A stretch of 64,000 nt of DNA from VBDM01 sp963699535. GTDB lineage: Bacteria > Pseudomonadota > Gammaproteobacteria > Burkholderiales > SG8-39. The position numbers were made by a program, and so were the translations under genes. The DNA lies in contig CAVOUJ010000032.1 in the NCBI GenBank assembly GCA_963699535.1, positions 207,192-271,191 of the forward strand, read 5' to 3'. Each line of letters opens with the position of its first letter. The stretch's first letter is position 1. The notes beneath the pieces are model-generated. The model saw nothing but the letters and a program-made list of their open reading frames with translations. It had not been told where the DNA came from and did no database searches. Positions 9,321-17,215 of this stretch are shown here, in pieces.

Positions 9321-9802
9321 CGTCCATCGGCAAGGACGACCGATGTCTCGACCTGTCTTGCCGGGATCGACCAGTATTTCCAAAGCAGGGAATCCTTGCG
9401 CGAGTTCGGGACGACTGTAAAACCGTTCCTCCGATAGAACTCGATGGCCCACGACGCATCGGCCCAAGTGCCGATCAAGACGGGCTTGCCCGTGAGGCCC
9501 TGCACATGCCGCAAGAGTTTCGTCCCCACGCCCTTCCTCTGCAAGCTCGGCGTGACGTAGGCGTGGCGCACCAGGGCGACTTCCCCCTTGTCCTGGATTC
9601 CCATGACCCCCAGCAGACGCCCGTCTTCCTCGGTTACCCAGAAAACGACGCCGTCGGCAATATCCTTCTCAAGCTCGTCCGACGACATATAGGGGTCCCG
9701 CCACCGGTCCGCTGGAATCACGCCTCGATAAGCCTGCGCAGCAGCGTTGACGATTGCCAGGATCGCGGCCAAGTCTGCTTGCAGGCTTTTTCGAATCAGC
9801 AT
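9293..9802 (-). CDS. GNAT family N-acetyltransferase
   Basis: This acetyl-CoA-dependent N-acetyltransferase has about 169 residues counted from the ATG at 9802 (MLIRKSLQADLAAILAIVNA); an in-frame ATG at 9826 would add eight residues. The sequence shows the beta4/alpha3 motif A VALVRHAYVTPSLQRKGVGT, with the pyrophosphate-binding R-K-G-V-G-T, and the late motif B region AIEFYRRNGFTVV. The substrate is unknown; the length and the RGVIPADRWRDPY segment fit single-domain small-molecule acetyltransferases. The 3' end overlaps the following lipoprotein gene on the same strand. Confidence 0.85.
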   Translation of the reverse strand: MLIRKSLQADLAAILAIVNAAAQAYRGVIPADRWRDPYMSSDELEKDIADGVVFWVTEEDGRLLGVMGIQDKGEVALVRHAYVTPSLQRKGVGTKLLRHVQGLTGKPVLIGTWADASWAIEFYRRNGFTVVPNSRKDSLLWKYWSIPARQVETSVVLADGRWMAASADG

Positions 9803-9867
9803 TATTCGTTTCGGAAAGCCCGACACTGGCCTTCATTCACGCTCATACGCAATGGCCTGGCCGATCG

Positions 9868-10290
9868 CTAGCCCAGCGACGCGAACCCCGGATTGAAGGC
9901 CACTTCCCACAAGTGACCGTCTGGATCCTGGAAGTAACCCGAATAGCCGCCCCAGAAGGTTTCTCGTGCGGGCTTGACGATCCTGGCGCCAGCTTGCCCG
10001 GCCTGGCGCATGACACCATCGACCTCTTCTTGAGACGCGACGTTGTGGCCAATGGAGAGTTCGAGCGGGTCCGGAGCGCCAACCGGTAGCCCTGCATCTG
10101 CGGCAAGACTCTTGCGAGGCCAAAGCGCCAACTTGAGCCCGGAGGCAAGGTTGAAGAAGGCTACGGCTCCGTTCTCGAAGTCGGCGCCCACGATTCCTTT
10201 GGTTGGAAAACCGAGGCCGTCCCGATAGAAGGCGACCGCACGCTCGAGGTCTTCAACTCCGAGGGTGAGGAGGGTGATGTTCGGCTGCAT
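9868..10290 (-). CDS. VOC (glyoxalase-type) family protein
   Basis: This 140-residue vicinal-oxygen-chelate protein contains two beta-alpha-beta-beta-beta modules. The first begins NITLLTLGVEDLERAVAFYR and includes the FPTKGIVGADFENG loop; the second ends GYFQDPDGHLWEVAFNPGF, where the terminal Glu is the usual metal ligand. Members of this short subgroup are often annotated as glyoxalase or bleomycin-resistance-like proteins, but the true activity is usually unknown. Upstream lies an attC-like inverted repeat (10331-10408), so this gene may be the next member of a gene-cassette cluster. Confidence 0.85.
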   Translation of the reverse strand: MQPNITLLTLGVEDLERAVAFYRDGLGFPTKGIVGADFENGAVAFFNLASGLKLALWPRKSLAADAGLPVGAPDPLELSIGHNVASQEEVDGVMRQAGQAGARIVKPARETFWGGYSGYFQDPDGHLWEVAFNPGFASLG

Positions 10291-10330
10291 AGAACGAACT
10301 CCTGACCGGTGCAGAGTAGGGATGCTCGAC

Positions 10331-10408
10331 GTCTAACGCAAAGCTAACCTGCCAGCTACGAGGCGCAAAGCGCCGACGCAGCGAGTCAGGTTGAGCGACG
10401 TGTTATAC
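10331..10408 (-). repeat. attC-like recombination site 1
   Basis: Read on the minus strand, the site has an R-double-prime-like box GTATAAC (10408-10402) and a perfect core box GTTAGAC (10337-10331, consensus GTTRRRY). These are joined by imperfectly complementary arms of 21 and 22 bases (10331-10351 and 10387-10408, about 15 matching positions). A small inner hairpin GGCGC-AAA-GCGCC lies at 10362-10374. This two-arm structure is the hallmark of integron attC sites. It lies directly 3' of the minus-strand TPR lipoprotein gene, where the attC of a cassette belongs. Confidence 0.65.
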
Positions 10409-10463
10409 GCCTGTTAAGTGCATTTTGTGTCGCAGCAACGGCTTTACAAACTTTTCCGCATCC

Positions 10464-11585
10464 TCATCTACTCGAGGAACGGAAATTCCGAACTGTCATG
10501 ACGGAATAGACCTCACTAACCGGAATGGGAAACAGCTGGTGTTCTTTCATATTTTGAAACTCCGTCAGAGTAAGACGGATTCCTTCATGCGGTCGATCTG
10601 GGACATCCTTCTCTTCAGCCGCTGGCTGCAACTTGCCAGCTTGCCATCGAAGCAATTGGATGTGGTGATACATGGTGGCATTACCTATTTTTTGCGTCTT
10701 GCGTCCCAGAAATCGAAATGTTGGCCACGTTTGGCGAAAGAATGCCTCCGCATCAGCGGCGGTCATAGGCATAACGTATTGTTGAATTCGCATATTTACA
10801 TAGGCCATATCCCAGCCTCTTTCGATGTTTTCTTGAATGCGGTTCTCCGTTTCTTCGCGCCAGAGGAAAGATCCAGGAGGGAGGCGTATTGCTGCTTGAT
10901 CGAGTAGCAATAAATAAAGTAAGTGTTGCCCATTATCGACTTCGCGCATCACTTTAATCGCTTCTTCAGGCTGACCATTTATAGTCAAGTATTGCGCCAA
11001 CGCTTCGCGGTACGAGATGGAACTGGGTGAAAGTTCGACCGCTCGCCGGGAGTAATGCACGGCTCGATCAAGGTCTATGTAAGCCCAAATTAGTCTGTCT
11101 TGACGAAAAGCAAAATGGCGGATCCCGTAAAGTCTAGCCTTCCAATAGTGCGCTTCTGAATTCTCTGGACTCACGGCTAGAGCTCGGTCACATAACTGCT
11201 GGAGACGCTCTACTCGTTCACGACGACTGCTCTCCATTTGATTAAGAGTAGAGCGCTCGATTCTTACGGGTCGCACAATCTCGAGGCTTCTTCCCAATCG
11301 AGCCGCGAGGAGCAGTACCCGAACGTCGTCCGGGTTCGATTCCAGATAAGAATTGATTCTTACCGAGGCTTTCTCAAGCTCCCCCAAGAGCTTTTCCTCA
11401 GATACGCCCGGGCTTTTACCTGCCTCAGCTTCTTCTGCACGTTCAATCCATGGTCCAACCATTTGCGAAAGTGATGAATAGGATGTCGCCTCTCGCTGAG
11501 TTGTTGCGACGTTCATACTCGTGCAAGCAGACGTAGCAGAAAACAGAGCGAAACAGAAATAAGGGTTCACCCTCATTTGAAGCAT
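10464..11585 (-). CDS. TPR-containing putative lipoprotein, cassette-borne
   Basis: This protein of about 373 residues starts at the ATG 11585 behind a good ribosome site (gaaggaggcac). A signal sequence (FCFALFSATSACTSM) suggests lipidation at Cys, although the lipobox is imperfect. The middle holds tetratricopeptide-type helical pairs: SEAHYWKARLYGIRHFAFRQ, YIDLDRAVHYSRRAVELSPS and SISYREALAQYLTINGQPEE. The rest is helical without a family I recognise. Its base composition is visibly more AT-rich than the flanking genes. It is bounded on both sides by attC-like repeats, which together support acquisition as an integron cassette. Function unknown, probably a periplasmic scaffold. Confidence 0.8.
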   Translation of the reverse strand: MLQMRVNPYFCFALFSATSACTSMNVATTQREATSYSSLSQMVGPWIERAEEAEAGKSPGVSEEKLLGELEKASVRINSYLESNPDDVRVLLLAARLGRSLEIVRPVRIERSTLNQMESSRRERVERLQQLCDRALAVSPENSEAHYWKARLYGIRHFAFRQDRLIWAYIDLDRAVHYSRRAVELSPSSISYREALAQYLTINGQPEEAIKVMREVDNGQHLLYLLLLDQAAIRLPPGSFLWREETENRIQENIERGWDMAYVNMRIQQYVMPMTAADAEAFFRQTWPTFRFLGRKTQKIGNATMYHHIQLLRWQAGKLQPAAEEKDVPDRPHEGIRLTLTEFQNMKEHQLFPIPVSEVYSVMTVRNFRSSSR

Positions 11586-11600
11586 GTTCGTGCCTCCTTC

Positions 11601-11687
11601 GCATAACGTTTTGGTGTGCGGCGGGTCAGCACGATTGGTTGACGTTGTGCGATGCTCGTGGCCCGTCCGCACCACCTGTTGTTAGTT
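11601..11687 (-). repeat. attC-like recombination site 2
   Basis: On the minus strand the site runs from an AACTAAC box (11687-11681) to a GTTATGC core box (11607-11601), the core type also seen in Vibrio repeats. The arms pair as GGTGGTGCGGACGGGCCAC (left) with the complement of GGTGTGCGGCGGGTCAGC (right), with a few bulges as usual for attC folding. It sits between the 3' end of the 91-residue membrane-protein gene and the ribosome site of the TPR lipoprotein, so each gene is followed by its own site. Confidence 0.6.
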
Positions 11688-11701
11688 AGAGAGCACGAGT
11701 G

Positions 11702-11977
11702 TTATGAAAAAAACGCTCTTATAGTTGCGACAACAAGAGAAATGCTGACAACAACCAAAACGATGAAGAGGAAGAGGAGGAATTTTAGCCCCATAAAAAC
11801 GCCGAACTGCCTGACCGCACTGCGAGTTTCGGGAGGTAGCTCCTCACCCACACTTAGGCCAGTCAGTCTTTCGAGATCCTCTTGTGGAGAAGATCTCAGT
11901 ACGCGCAGCCATCGAGCCATATCGATGGCGAACCAAATCGCTAGACCACTCAGCAGCAAGAGGAACCACCTCTCCAT
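11702..11977 (-). CDS. small two-helix membrane protein, cassette-borne
   Basis: This 91-residue protein has one hydrophobic helix at residues 3-20 (RWFLLLLSGLAIWFAIDMAR), a polar middle of about 40 residues (SSPQEDLERLTGLSVGEELP), and a second long helix at residues 63-88 (LKFLLFLFIVLVVVSISLVV). Both termini are likely on the same side of the inner membrane. I do not recognise a family. Like its neighbour it is AT-rich relative to the surroundings and has an attC-like site at its 3' side, which fits a gene cassette of unknown function. Confidence 0.7.
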   Translation of the reverse strand: MERWFLLLLSGLAIWFAIDMARWLRVLRSSPQEDLERLTGLSVGEELPPETRSAVRQFGVFMGLKFLLFLFIVLVVVSISLVVATIRAFFS

Positions 11978-11984
11978 ATGCTCT

Positions 11985-12106
11985 CTAACGTGGATTAGAG
12001 ACCCTAAGAGGCGGATTGTATTCCGCCTTCCCTGTGGCAGGCGGCCCGAACTCTCTTGAAATCAAGATATTAGGTACGGATGTCCGAGCTGCGAATTCGT
12101 TATATG
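11985..12106 (-). repeat. possible third, degenerate attC-like site
   Basis: Between topoisomerase IB and the small membrane protein gene, the minus strand shows ATATAAC (about 12105-12099) and GTTAGAG (about 11990-11984) at the outer ends. A clean inner hairpin AGGCGGA/TCCGCCT lies at 12009-12028. The spacing suits a long attC, but arm complementarity outside the boxes is poor and the last base of the core box does not match GTTRRRY. It could be the left boundary of the cassette cluster or just a hairpin. Confidence 0.3.
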
Positions 12107-12142
12107 CCCGCAAAGGCATCAACTGCTTGATTCAATCCGGAT

Positions 12143-13213
12143 TTATGCCGTCGCGGCGTCTTCCTGCAGGAACTGCAGCACCGCCACTTCCTCGCGCCGC
12201 AGCGCCGCGGTGGGATGTTCGCGGCGGGCTCGAGCCGGAGGAGGTGGAAAGGCGAGGGGCGCGGTGAGGCCTTGCAGATACGCGCGCACGAGTCCCGGGT
12301 GGACGTAGTACTTGCGGCACGTCGCGCGGGTGTTCCCCAAGCGCTTTGCCACGGCGTCGATCGCGCGGATCATGTTCCTCTCGGCTTCGCGCTGGCTCTT
12401 CGCCGGCCCGAGGAGAAAAAGCTCCCGTGCGGCGAGCATGGTGCCCGCCCAGGTGCGGAAGTCCTTCGCGGTGATGTCGCGCCCGGTGATCTCGCGCAGG
12501 TAGGCGTTGACGTCGTCCGACGAGATCGTCTGGCGCTTGCCGTTCGCATCGAGATACTTGAACAGTTCCTGCCCCGGGAGGTCCTGGCATTGCTGGATGA
12601 TGCGCGCGAGCCGCCGGTCGGTGATCGCGATCGCGTGGTTCACGCCGCTCTTGCCGCGGAACGTGAAGTGCAGCTTCGCGCCCTTGATCTCGAGGTGGCG
12701 CCCGCGCATGGTGGTGAGCCCGAAAGACCGGTTCTCGCGCGCATACTCGTCGTTGCCGACGCGGATCAGCGTCTTGTCGAGGAGCCGCACCACGGTGGCG
12801 AGGATCTGCCGGCGCGTGAGATCGCGCGCGCGCAGATCGCGCTCGACGCGGTCGCGGATCTCGGGAAGGGTCTCGCTGAACTCGAGCATGCGGCGGAACT
12901 TGGATTCGTCGCGTGTCTCGCGATAGAGGGGGTGATAGCGGTACTGCTTGCGGCCACGCGCGTCGCGCGCGGTGGCCTGGATGTGGCCGTCGGGATCCGG
13001 GCAGATCCAGACGTCAGTCCAGGCGGGCGGGATGACGAGGGCCTTGATGCGCTTGCGCTCGGCTGCCGAGGTGATGCGCGTGCCATCGGGCGCGTAGAAG
13101 GCCCAGCCCTTGCCCACGCGTTTTCGCTGGATTCCGGCGAGGCCGTCGGTGACGTAGGCGAGGCCCGCGCGGGCGGCCGCTTCGCGGTGCTGGTCGACCC
13201 GGGGAGAGATCAC
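12143..13213 (-). CDS. DNA topoisomerase IB (poxvirus/bacterial type)
   Basis: This monomeric type IB topoisomerase relaxes supercoils through a 3'-phosphotyrosine. The N-terminal domain is recognised by LAYVTDGLAGIQRKRVGKGW and WTDVWICPDPDGHIQATARD. The catalytic domain shows VRLLDKTLIRVGNDEYARE (catalytic Arg), the Lys loop FRGKSGVNHAI, RTWAGTMLAARELF (Arg and the family His/Ala region), and the C-terminal CRKYYVHPGLVRAYL, which holds the nucleophilic tyrosine. I chose the GTG at 13213, just past the upstream gene stop; the ATG at 13258 would overlap that gene by 40 bp. The acidic/basic tail after the catalytic Tyr is normal. Confidence 0.88.
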   Translation of the reverse strand: MISPRVDQHREAAARAGLAYVTDGLAGIQRKRVGKGWAFYAPDGTRITSAAERKRIKALVIPPAWTDVWICPDPDGHIQATARDARGRKQYRYHPLYRETRDESKFRRMLEFSETLPEIRDRVERDLRARDLTRRQILATVVRLLDKTLIRVGNDEYARENRSFGLTTMRGRHLEIKGAKLHFTFRGKSGVNHAIAITDRRLARIIQQCQDLPGQELFKYLDANGKRQTISSDDVNAYLREITGRDITAKDFRTWAGTMLAARELFLLGPAKSQREAERNMIRAIDAVAKRLGNTRATCRKYYVHPGLVRAYLQGLTAPLAFPPPPARARREHPTAALRREEVAVLQFLQEDAATA

Positions 13214-13218
13214 CGCGG

Positions 13219-13728
13219 TCAGGTCTTCCCGGGGTGAACGGCGCCGCAGTTCCTGCATGTGCGCAGCGTTTCGTTCGAGTAGAAGGAATCGAAGAGCGGC
13301 GGCAGGTCGCGCACGATGCTCTTCAGCTGGACTTCGACGCGATGGAGAAGCCCGTGACATTGCAGGCAGTACCACTCGAAGCCGTCCTTCACGCCCTCGG
13401 GCCGCGCGCGCTCGATGACGAGGCACAGGCTCCCGGCCTCGGGACGCTGCGGCGAGTGGCGCAGGTGCGGCGGCAGGAGAAAGATCGCGCCTTCCTTCAG
13501 GTCGATCCGCCCGGGCTTGCCGTCCTCCATGATGTTGAGAAAGGCGTTGCCCTTCATCTGGTAGAAGAACTCCTCGTAGGGATCGTCATGAAAATCCGTG
13601 CGCCGGTTCGGGCCGCCGACGATGGTGACGATGAAATCGGTGTCCTGCCAGATCTGCGCGTTGCCGACCGGAGGCTTCAGCAGATGCCGGTGCTCCTCGA
13701 TCCACTTCGGGAAGTCGAGGGCTTTCAT
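13219..13728 (-). CDS. nbaC: 3-hydroxyanthranilate 3,4-dioxygenase
   Basis: This cupin dioxygenase opens 3-hydroxyanthranilate to 2-amino-3-carboxymuconate semialdehyde in the kynurenine/2-nitrobenzoate pathway. The 169-residue length matches bacterial enzymes. The catalytic iron ligands are in DFHDDPYEEFFYQMKG (His and Glu) and LPPHLRHSPQRPE (His). Substrate arginines lie in GPNRRTDF. Two Cys-X2-Cys pairs near the C-terminus, YCLQCHG and CRNCGAVHPG, form the second rubredoxin-like iron site typical of bacterial enzymes. It is 16 bp downstream of a muconic-semialdehyde dehydrogenase gene, consistent with consecutive pathway steps. A decarboxylase of the ACMSD family lies 7 kb away on the other strand. 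Confidence 0.93.
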   Translation of the reverse strand: MKALDFPKWIEEHRHLLKPPVGNAQIWQDTDFIVTIVGGPNRRTDFHDDPYEEFFYQMKGNAFLNIMEDGKPGRIDLKEGAIFLLPPHLRHSPQRPEAGSLCLVIERARPEGVKDGFEWYCLQCHGLLHRVEVQLKSIVRDLPPLFDSFYSNETLRTCRNCGAVHPGKT

Positions 13729-13744
13729 CTCGATCGGGCAGCGG

Positions 13745-15217
13745 CTACAGCTTGATGCAGATGTTCGTCGGCTCGGAATAGAAATTCAGCGAATGCAGCC
13801 CGCCCTCGCGGCCGATCCCGGAGAGCTTCGCGCCGCCGAAGGGCGTGCGCAGGTCGCGCAGGAACCAGCAGTTGACCCAGGAGATGCCGACTTCCATCGC
13901 CTGGCCGACGCGGTGGCCGCGCGAGAGGTCGCGCGTCCACACGGTCGAGGCGAGGCCGTAGGGCGTGTTGTTCGCCATCTCGACCGCTTCTTCCTCCTTG
14001 TCGAAGGGCGCGATATGGGCGCAGGGGCCGAAGATCTCCTCGCGCACCGTGCGCGCGGTCTCGGGCAGGCCCGTCCACAGGGTCGGCTGGATCCAGGCGC
14101 CCGAGTCTCGCGCGTCGCCGAACTTGGGCACGCCGCCGCCGGTGACCACCTTCGCGCCTTCCTTCCTGGCGATTTCGTAGTAGGAGAGGACCTTCTCGCG
14201 GTGCTGCTTGGAGATGAGCGGCCCCATGTTCGTCGCCTTGTCCTGTGGAAAACCGAGGACGAGCGCCTCGGCCTTGGCCTTCAGCGCTCCGACGAAGCGA
14301 TCGAAGATCGGCCGCTCGACATAGACGCGCTCGGGCGCGAGGCACACCTGGCCGGTGTTGGAGAAGATCGCGTTCGACATGCCGGCCACCGCCGCGTCGA
14401 AGTCGCAGTCGGCGAAGACGATCCCCGGGTTCTTCCCGCCCAGCTCGAAGGAGATCGGCTTCACCGTCGGCGCGACCGCTTTCATGATCGCCGCGCCGGT
14501 GGTGGTCTCGCCGGTGAAGGTGATCCCGTTCACTTCAGGGTGGGTCGTTATGAATTCTCCCGCCGAATCGGGGCCGAAGCCGTGCACCACGTTGTATACG
14601 CCCGCCGGGACGCCCGCTTCATGCATGACCTCGGCGAGCAGCGTGGCGGTCGAAGGCGTTTCCTCGGACGGCTTCGCCACGATCGTATTGCCGCAGGCGA
14701 GCGCGGGGGCGAGTTTCCAGGTGAGCAGCAGGAGCGGCAGGTTCCAGGGCGCGATCACGCCGACCACGCCCAGGGGCTTGCGCATCGCGTAGTTGACTGC
14801 GCCCTTGCCGTCGGGCGTATCGAGCCAGTAGGATTCGGTGCCGTAGGTGCGCACGATGTCGGAAAAGACGCGGAAGTTCGCCGCGCCGCGCGGGATGTCG
14901 AGGTGGCTCGCCAGCGACACGGGCTTGCCGGTGTCGGCGACCTCGGCGGCGACGAAATCGTCGAAGCGCTTCTCGATTCCCTCCGCCACCTTGCGCAGGA
15001 GGTCGACGCGCGCCTGCAGGGCCATCTTGCCCCACGGGCCCTTGAGCGCGGCCTTTGCGGCGCGCACCGCCTCGTCCACCATGGCGCGGTCGGCCTCATG
15101 GACCTGAGCGACAACGGTGCCGTCCACCGGATTGATCTTGGGAAACTGCTTCCTGCCGTCGACGAACCGTCCGTTGATGTAGCACTTGCGCTCGGCAACC
15201 CTGATGTTCGCAGTCAT
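13745..15217 (-). CDS. 2-aminomuconate/2-hydroxymuconate semialdehyde dehydrogenase
   Basis: This NAD-dependent aldehyde dehydrogenase of 490 residues is close to the AmnC/NbaE/DmpC group. Cofactor and active-site elements are visible: GVIAPWNLPLLLLTWKLAPA, the KPSE motif, GITFTGETTTG, FELGGKNPGIVFADCD (general base Glu) and NTGQVCLAPERVYVE (catalytic Cys near residue 288). The tail SGIGREGGLHSLNFYSEPTN is characteristic of muconic semialdehyde enzymes. The ribosome site ggagattt precedes the ATG. Location directly upstream of 3-hydroxyanthranilate dioxygenase favours 2-aminomuconate semialdehyde as substrate, but 2-hydroxymuconate semialdehyde is also possible. Confidence 0.9.
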   Translation of the reverse strand: MTANIRVAERKCYINGRFVDGRKQFPKINPVDGTVVAQVHEADRAMVDEAVRAAKAALKGPWGKMALQARVDLLRKVAEGIEKRFDDFVAAEVADTGKPVSLASHLDIPRGAANFRVFSDIVRTYGTESYWLDTPDGKGAVNYAMRKPLGVVGVIAPWNLPLLLLTWKLAPALACGNTIVAKPSEETPSTATLLAEVMHEAGVPAGVYNVVHGFGPDSAGEFITTHPEVNGITFTGETTTGAAIMKAVAPTVKPISFELGGKNPGIVFADCDFDAAVAGMSNAIFSNTGQVCLAPERVYVERPIFDRFVGALKAKAEALVLGFPQDKATNMGPLISKQHREKVLSYYEIARKEGAKVVTGGGVPKFGDARDSGAWIQPTLWTGLPETARTVREEIFGPCAHIAPFDKEEEAVEMANNTPYGLASTVWTRDLSRGHRVGQAMEVGISWVNCWFLRDLRTPFGGAKLSGIGREGGLHSLNFYSEPTNICIKL

Positions 15218-15331
15218 GAAATCTCCGCAGGAAGGAACCTGCCATAGGCAGGCCGAAAAATAGATGATACTTTACCAAATGCGTTGCGCTCAGACACGAG
15301 CGCAAGCGACTTGAGCGCGAAGCCGTCCGCG

Positions 15332-16216
15332 ATGACCCTCGTTTCCAAGGAAAGAGCGATCCTGTTCGCCGATGTGAGCGGCAGCATGGCCTTTCACGAG
15401 ACGCTCGGCGACAAGCTCGGGTGGAAGGCCATCAAGGCCTGTCTTGCCGAGCTGCGCGAGATCGTCGAAAAGCGAGAGGGCCAGGTGGTCAAGGTCATCG
15501 GCGACGAGATCATGGCGGTGTTCGACAGGCCCGAGGCTGCGAGCGCGGCGGCGAGGGACATGCAGCTGCGGGTGAAGGCCATGGAGCCCGTGGCCGGCGT
15601 GAAGTTCGAAATACGGATCGGATTTCACTTCGGCCCGGTCCTCGAGGACAAGGGCGACTTTCTGGGCGAGGGCGTCAACACCGCGGCGCGGTTGAGGAGC
15701 CTCGCGAAGGGCGGCCAGATCCTCACCAGCGGCGCCACCGCGAACAAGCTCTCCATTACCCAGCGGATCTATCTGCGCGACCAGGACGCGGCCACCCCTC
15801 AAGGCAAGCATGACGCAGTGCACGTCTACGAATTGCTGTCCGACGATACCGAAGAGGCGACCCATGTCGCGGGACTCGCGACCAGCGCCAACGTCAAGGC
15901 CTTCCTTTCGCTTTCGGTCGGCGAGCGGACCATGACGTTCCCGGAAGGGAAGACGGTGCTCACGATGGGGCGCGAAAAGGACTGCGACCTCGTCGTGACG
16001 GAAAGAACCGCTTCCCGCCACCATGCGCGCATCGAGAAAAGCGGCCTTCAGTTCATGCTCATCGACGAATCGACCAACGGTACATATCTCGCGGTGGAAG
16101 GGGACCGCGAGGTGCTGCTGCGCAAGGCCCGGGTTCTGCTTCGCGGCCGGGGCAAGATCGGATTCGGAACGTCTACCGCCAAGGCGGAGCAGCCGGTGCG
16201 GTTCGATTGTCCGTGA
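15332..16216 (+). CDS. class III nucleotide cyclase domain with C-terminal FHA domain
   Basis: From the ATG at 15332 the protein has 294 residues. The N-terminal half is a class III adenylate/guanylate cyclase homology domain: AILFADVSGSM (metal Asp), VVKVIGDEIMAVFDRPEAA (second metal Asp) and GEGVNTAARLRSLAKGGQ with the transition-state Asn/Arg region. The C-terminal third is a forkhead-associated domain: TMGREKDCDLVV, TERTASRHHARIEKSG (the SRxHA phosphothreonine-binding core) and IDESTNGTYL. There is no transmembrane helix, so it is cytosolic. An FHA after the cyclase links Ser/Thr kinase signalling to cyclic-nucleotide output; no kinase gene is in the window. It is transcribed divergently from the ALDH gene. 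Confidence 0.88.
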   Translation: MTLVSKERAILFADVSGSMAFHETLGDKLGWKAIKACLAELREIVEKREGQVVKVIGDEIMAVFDRPEAASAAARDMQLRVKAMEPVAGVKFEIRIGFHFGPVLEDKGDFLGEGVNTAARLRSLAKGGQILTSGATANKLSITQRIYLRDQDAATPQGKHDAVHVYELLSDDTEEATHVAGLATSANVKAFLSLSVGERTMTFPEGKTVLTMGREKDCDLVVTERTASRHHARIEKSGLQFMLIDESTNGTYLAVEGDREVLLRKARVLLRGRGKIGFGTSTAKAEQPVRFDCP

Positions 16217-16266
16217 TCCGGAACGAAGCCGGGTGCTAGACTGCGAGCTTTTTCGGGAGAGTTGAC

Positions 16267-17211
16267 GTGAACGAAGTTGCATCGGCGGCGCGTCCCGCGA
16301 TTTCGGGAAAGGAACACTGGACGAGCAAGGCCGGGAAGAACGGCGAGCCGGTCAGGCTTTTCCTTTGGCAGAAGCCGCCCGCCCCGGGACCGCGCAAGCG
16401 CGGTACCGTTCTCTTCGTGCACGGCTCGTCGATGGCTTCGCAACCCACCTTCGATCTGAGCGTTCCCGGGCGCCCGGATTCCTCGGTGATGGAATGGTTC
16501 GCCGCACGCGGGTTCGATACCTGGTGCATGGATCACGAGGGCTACGGGCGCTCGGACAAGGCGCGCCCCATCAACTGCGATATTCCGAACGGCGCCGAGG
16601 ACCTCGCCGCCGGCAGCGAATACATCCTCAAGAAGACCGGCGAGAGCAGGCTCCTCATCTATGGAATCTCCTCGGGAGCGCTGCGGGCGGCGCTATTCGC
16701 CCAGAAGCATCCGGAGCGCGTCGCGCGCCTGGCCCTGGACGCCTTCGTGTGGACGGGCGAGGGCAGTCCAACCCTCGCCGAGCGGAGGAAGAAGCTGCCC
16801 GAGTTCTCCTCCAAGAACCGCCGGCCGATCGACCGCGCATTCGTTCACAGCATTTTCTCGCGCGATCATCCCGGGACGGCGGACGAGGCCACGATCAATG
16901 CCTTCGCCGACGCCATCGTCGCGCTCGACGACTCCGTTCCGACCGGCACCTATGTGGACATGTGCTCGAAGCTGCCGGTCGTCGATCCCGCGAAGATTGC
17001 CGTCCCCACGATCATCATGCGCGGCCAATGGGACGGCATCGCCGGGTTCGACGATCTGATCGAGTTCTTCAAGCGGCTGCCGAATCCGGACAAGCAGTTC
17101 GCGGTGATGGCCGGAATCTCGCACGCGAGCTTCCAGCAGAAGAATTACCTGATGGTCTATCACATCCTGCACTCGTTCTTTTCCCAGCCTGAGCCTGAAT
17201 ACAGAGGTTGA
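16267..17211 (+). CDS. alpha/beta hydrolase
   Basis: This 314-residue hydrolase has a GTG start preceded by gggaga. The oxyanion segment VLFVHGSSMASQ lies near residue 50. The cap-proximal WCMDHEGYGRSDKAR and the nucleophile elbow IYGISSGALRAALFA (GISSG, Ser near residue 137) follow. The acid is in MRGQWDGIAG and the His in AGISHASFQQKN. No signal peptide is present. A Bug-type receptor starts 4 bp after the stop and an MFS transporter follows, so the three probably form a small uptake-and-hydrolysis operon for an ester. The substrate is unknown. Confidence 0.82.
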   Translation: MNEVASAARPAISGKEHWTSKAGKNGEPVRLFLWQKPPAPGPRKRGTVLFVHGSSMASQPTFDLSVPGRPDSSVMEWFAARGFDTWCMDHEGYGRSDKARPINCDIPNGAEDLAAGSEYILKKTGESRLLIYGISSGALRAALFAQKHPERVARLALDAFVWTGEGSPTLAERRKKLPEFSSKNRRPIDRAFVHSIFSRDHPGTADEATINAFADAIVALDDSVPTGTYVDMCSKLPVVDPAKIAVPTIIMRGQWDGIAGFDDLIEFFKRLPNPDKQFAVMAGISHASFQQKNYLMVYHILHSFFSQPEPEYRG

Positions 17212-17215
17212 TGCC

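Noticed and set aside
9827..9867. A further attC-like site between the VOC and GNAT genes
   Set aside because: Only 41 bases are available, with no R boxes or paired arms.
13745..15217. Betaine aldehyde dehydrogenase annotation
   Set aside because: The C-terminal SGIGREGG...YSEPTN signature and the neighbouring dioxygenase fit muconic-semialdehyde dehydrogenases better.
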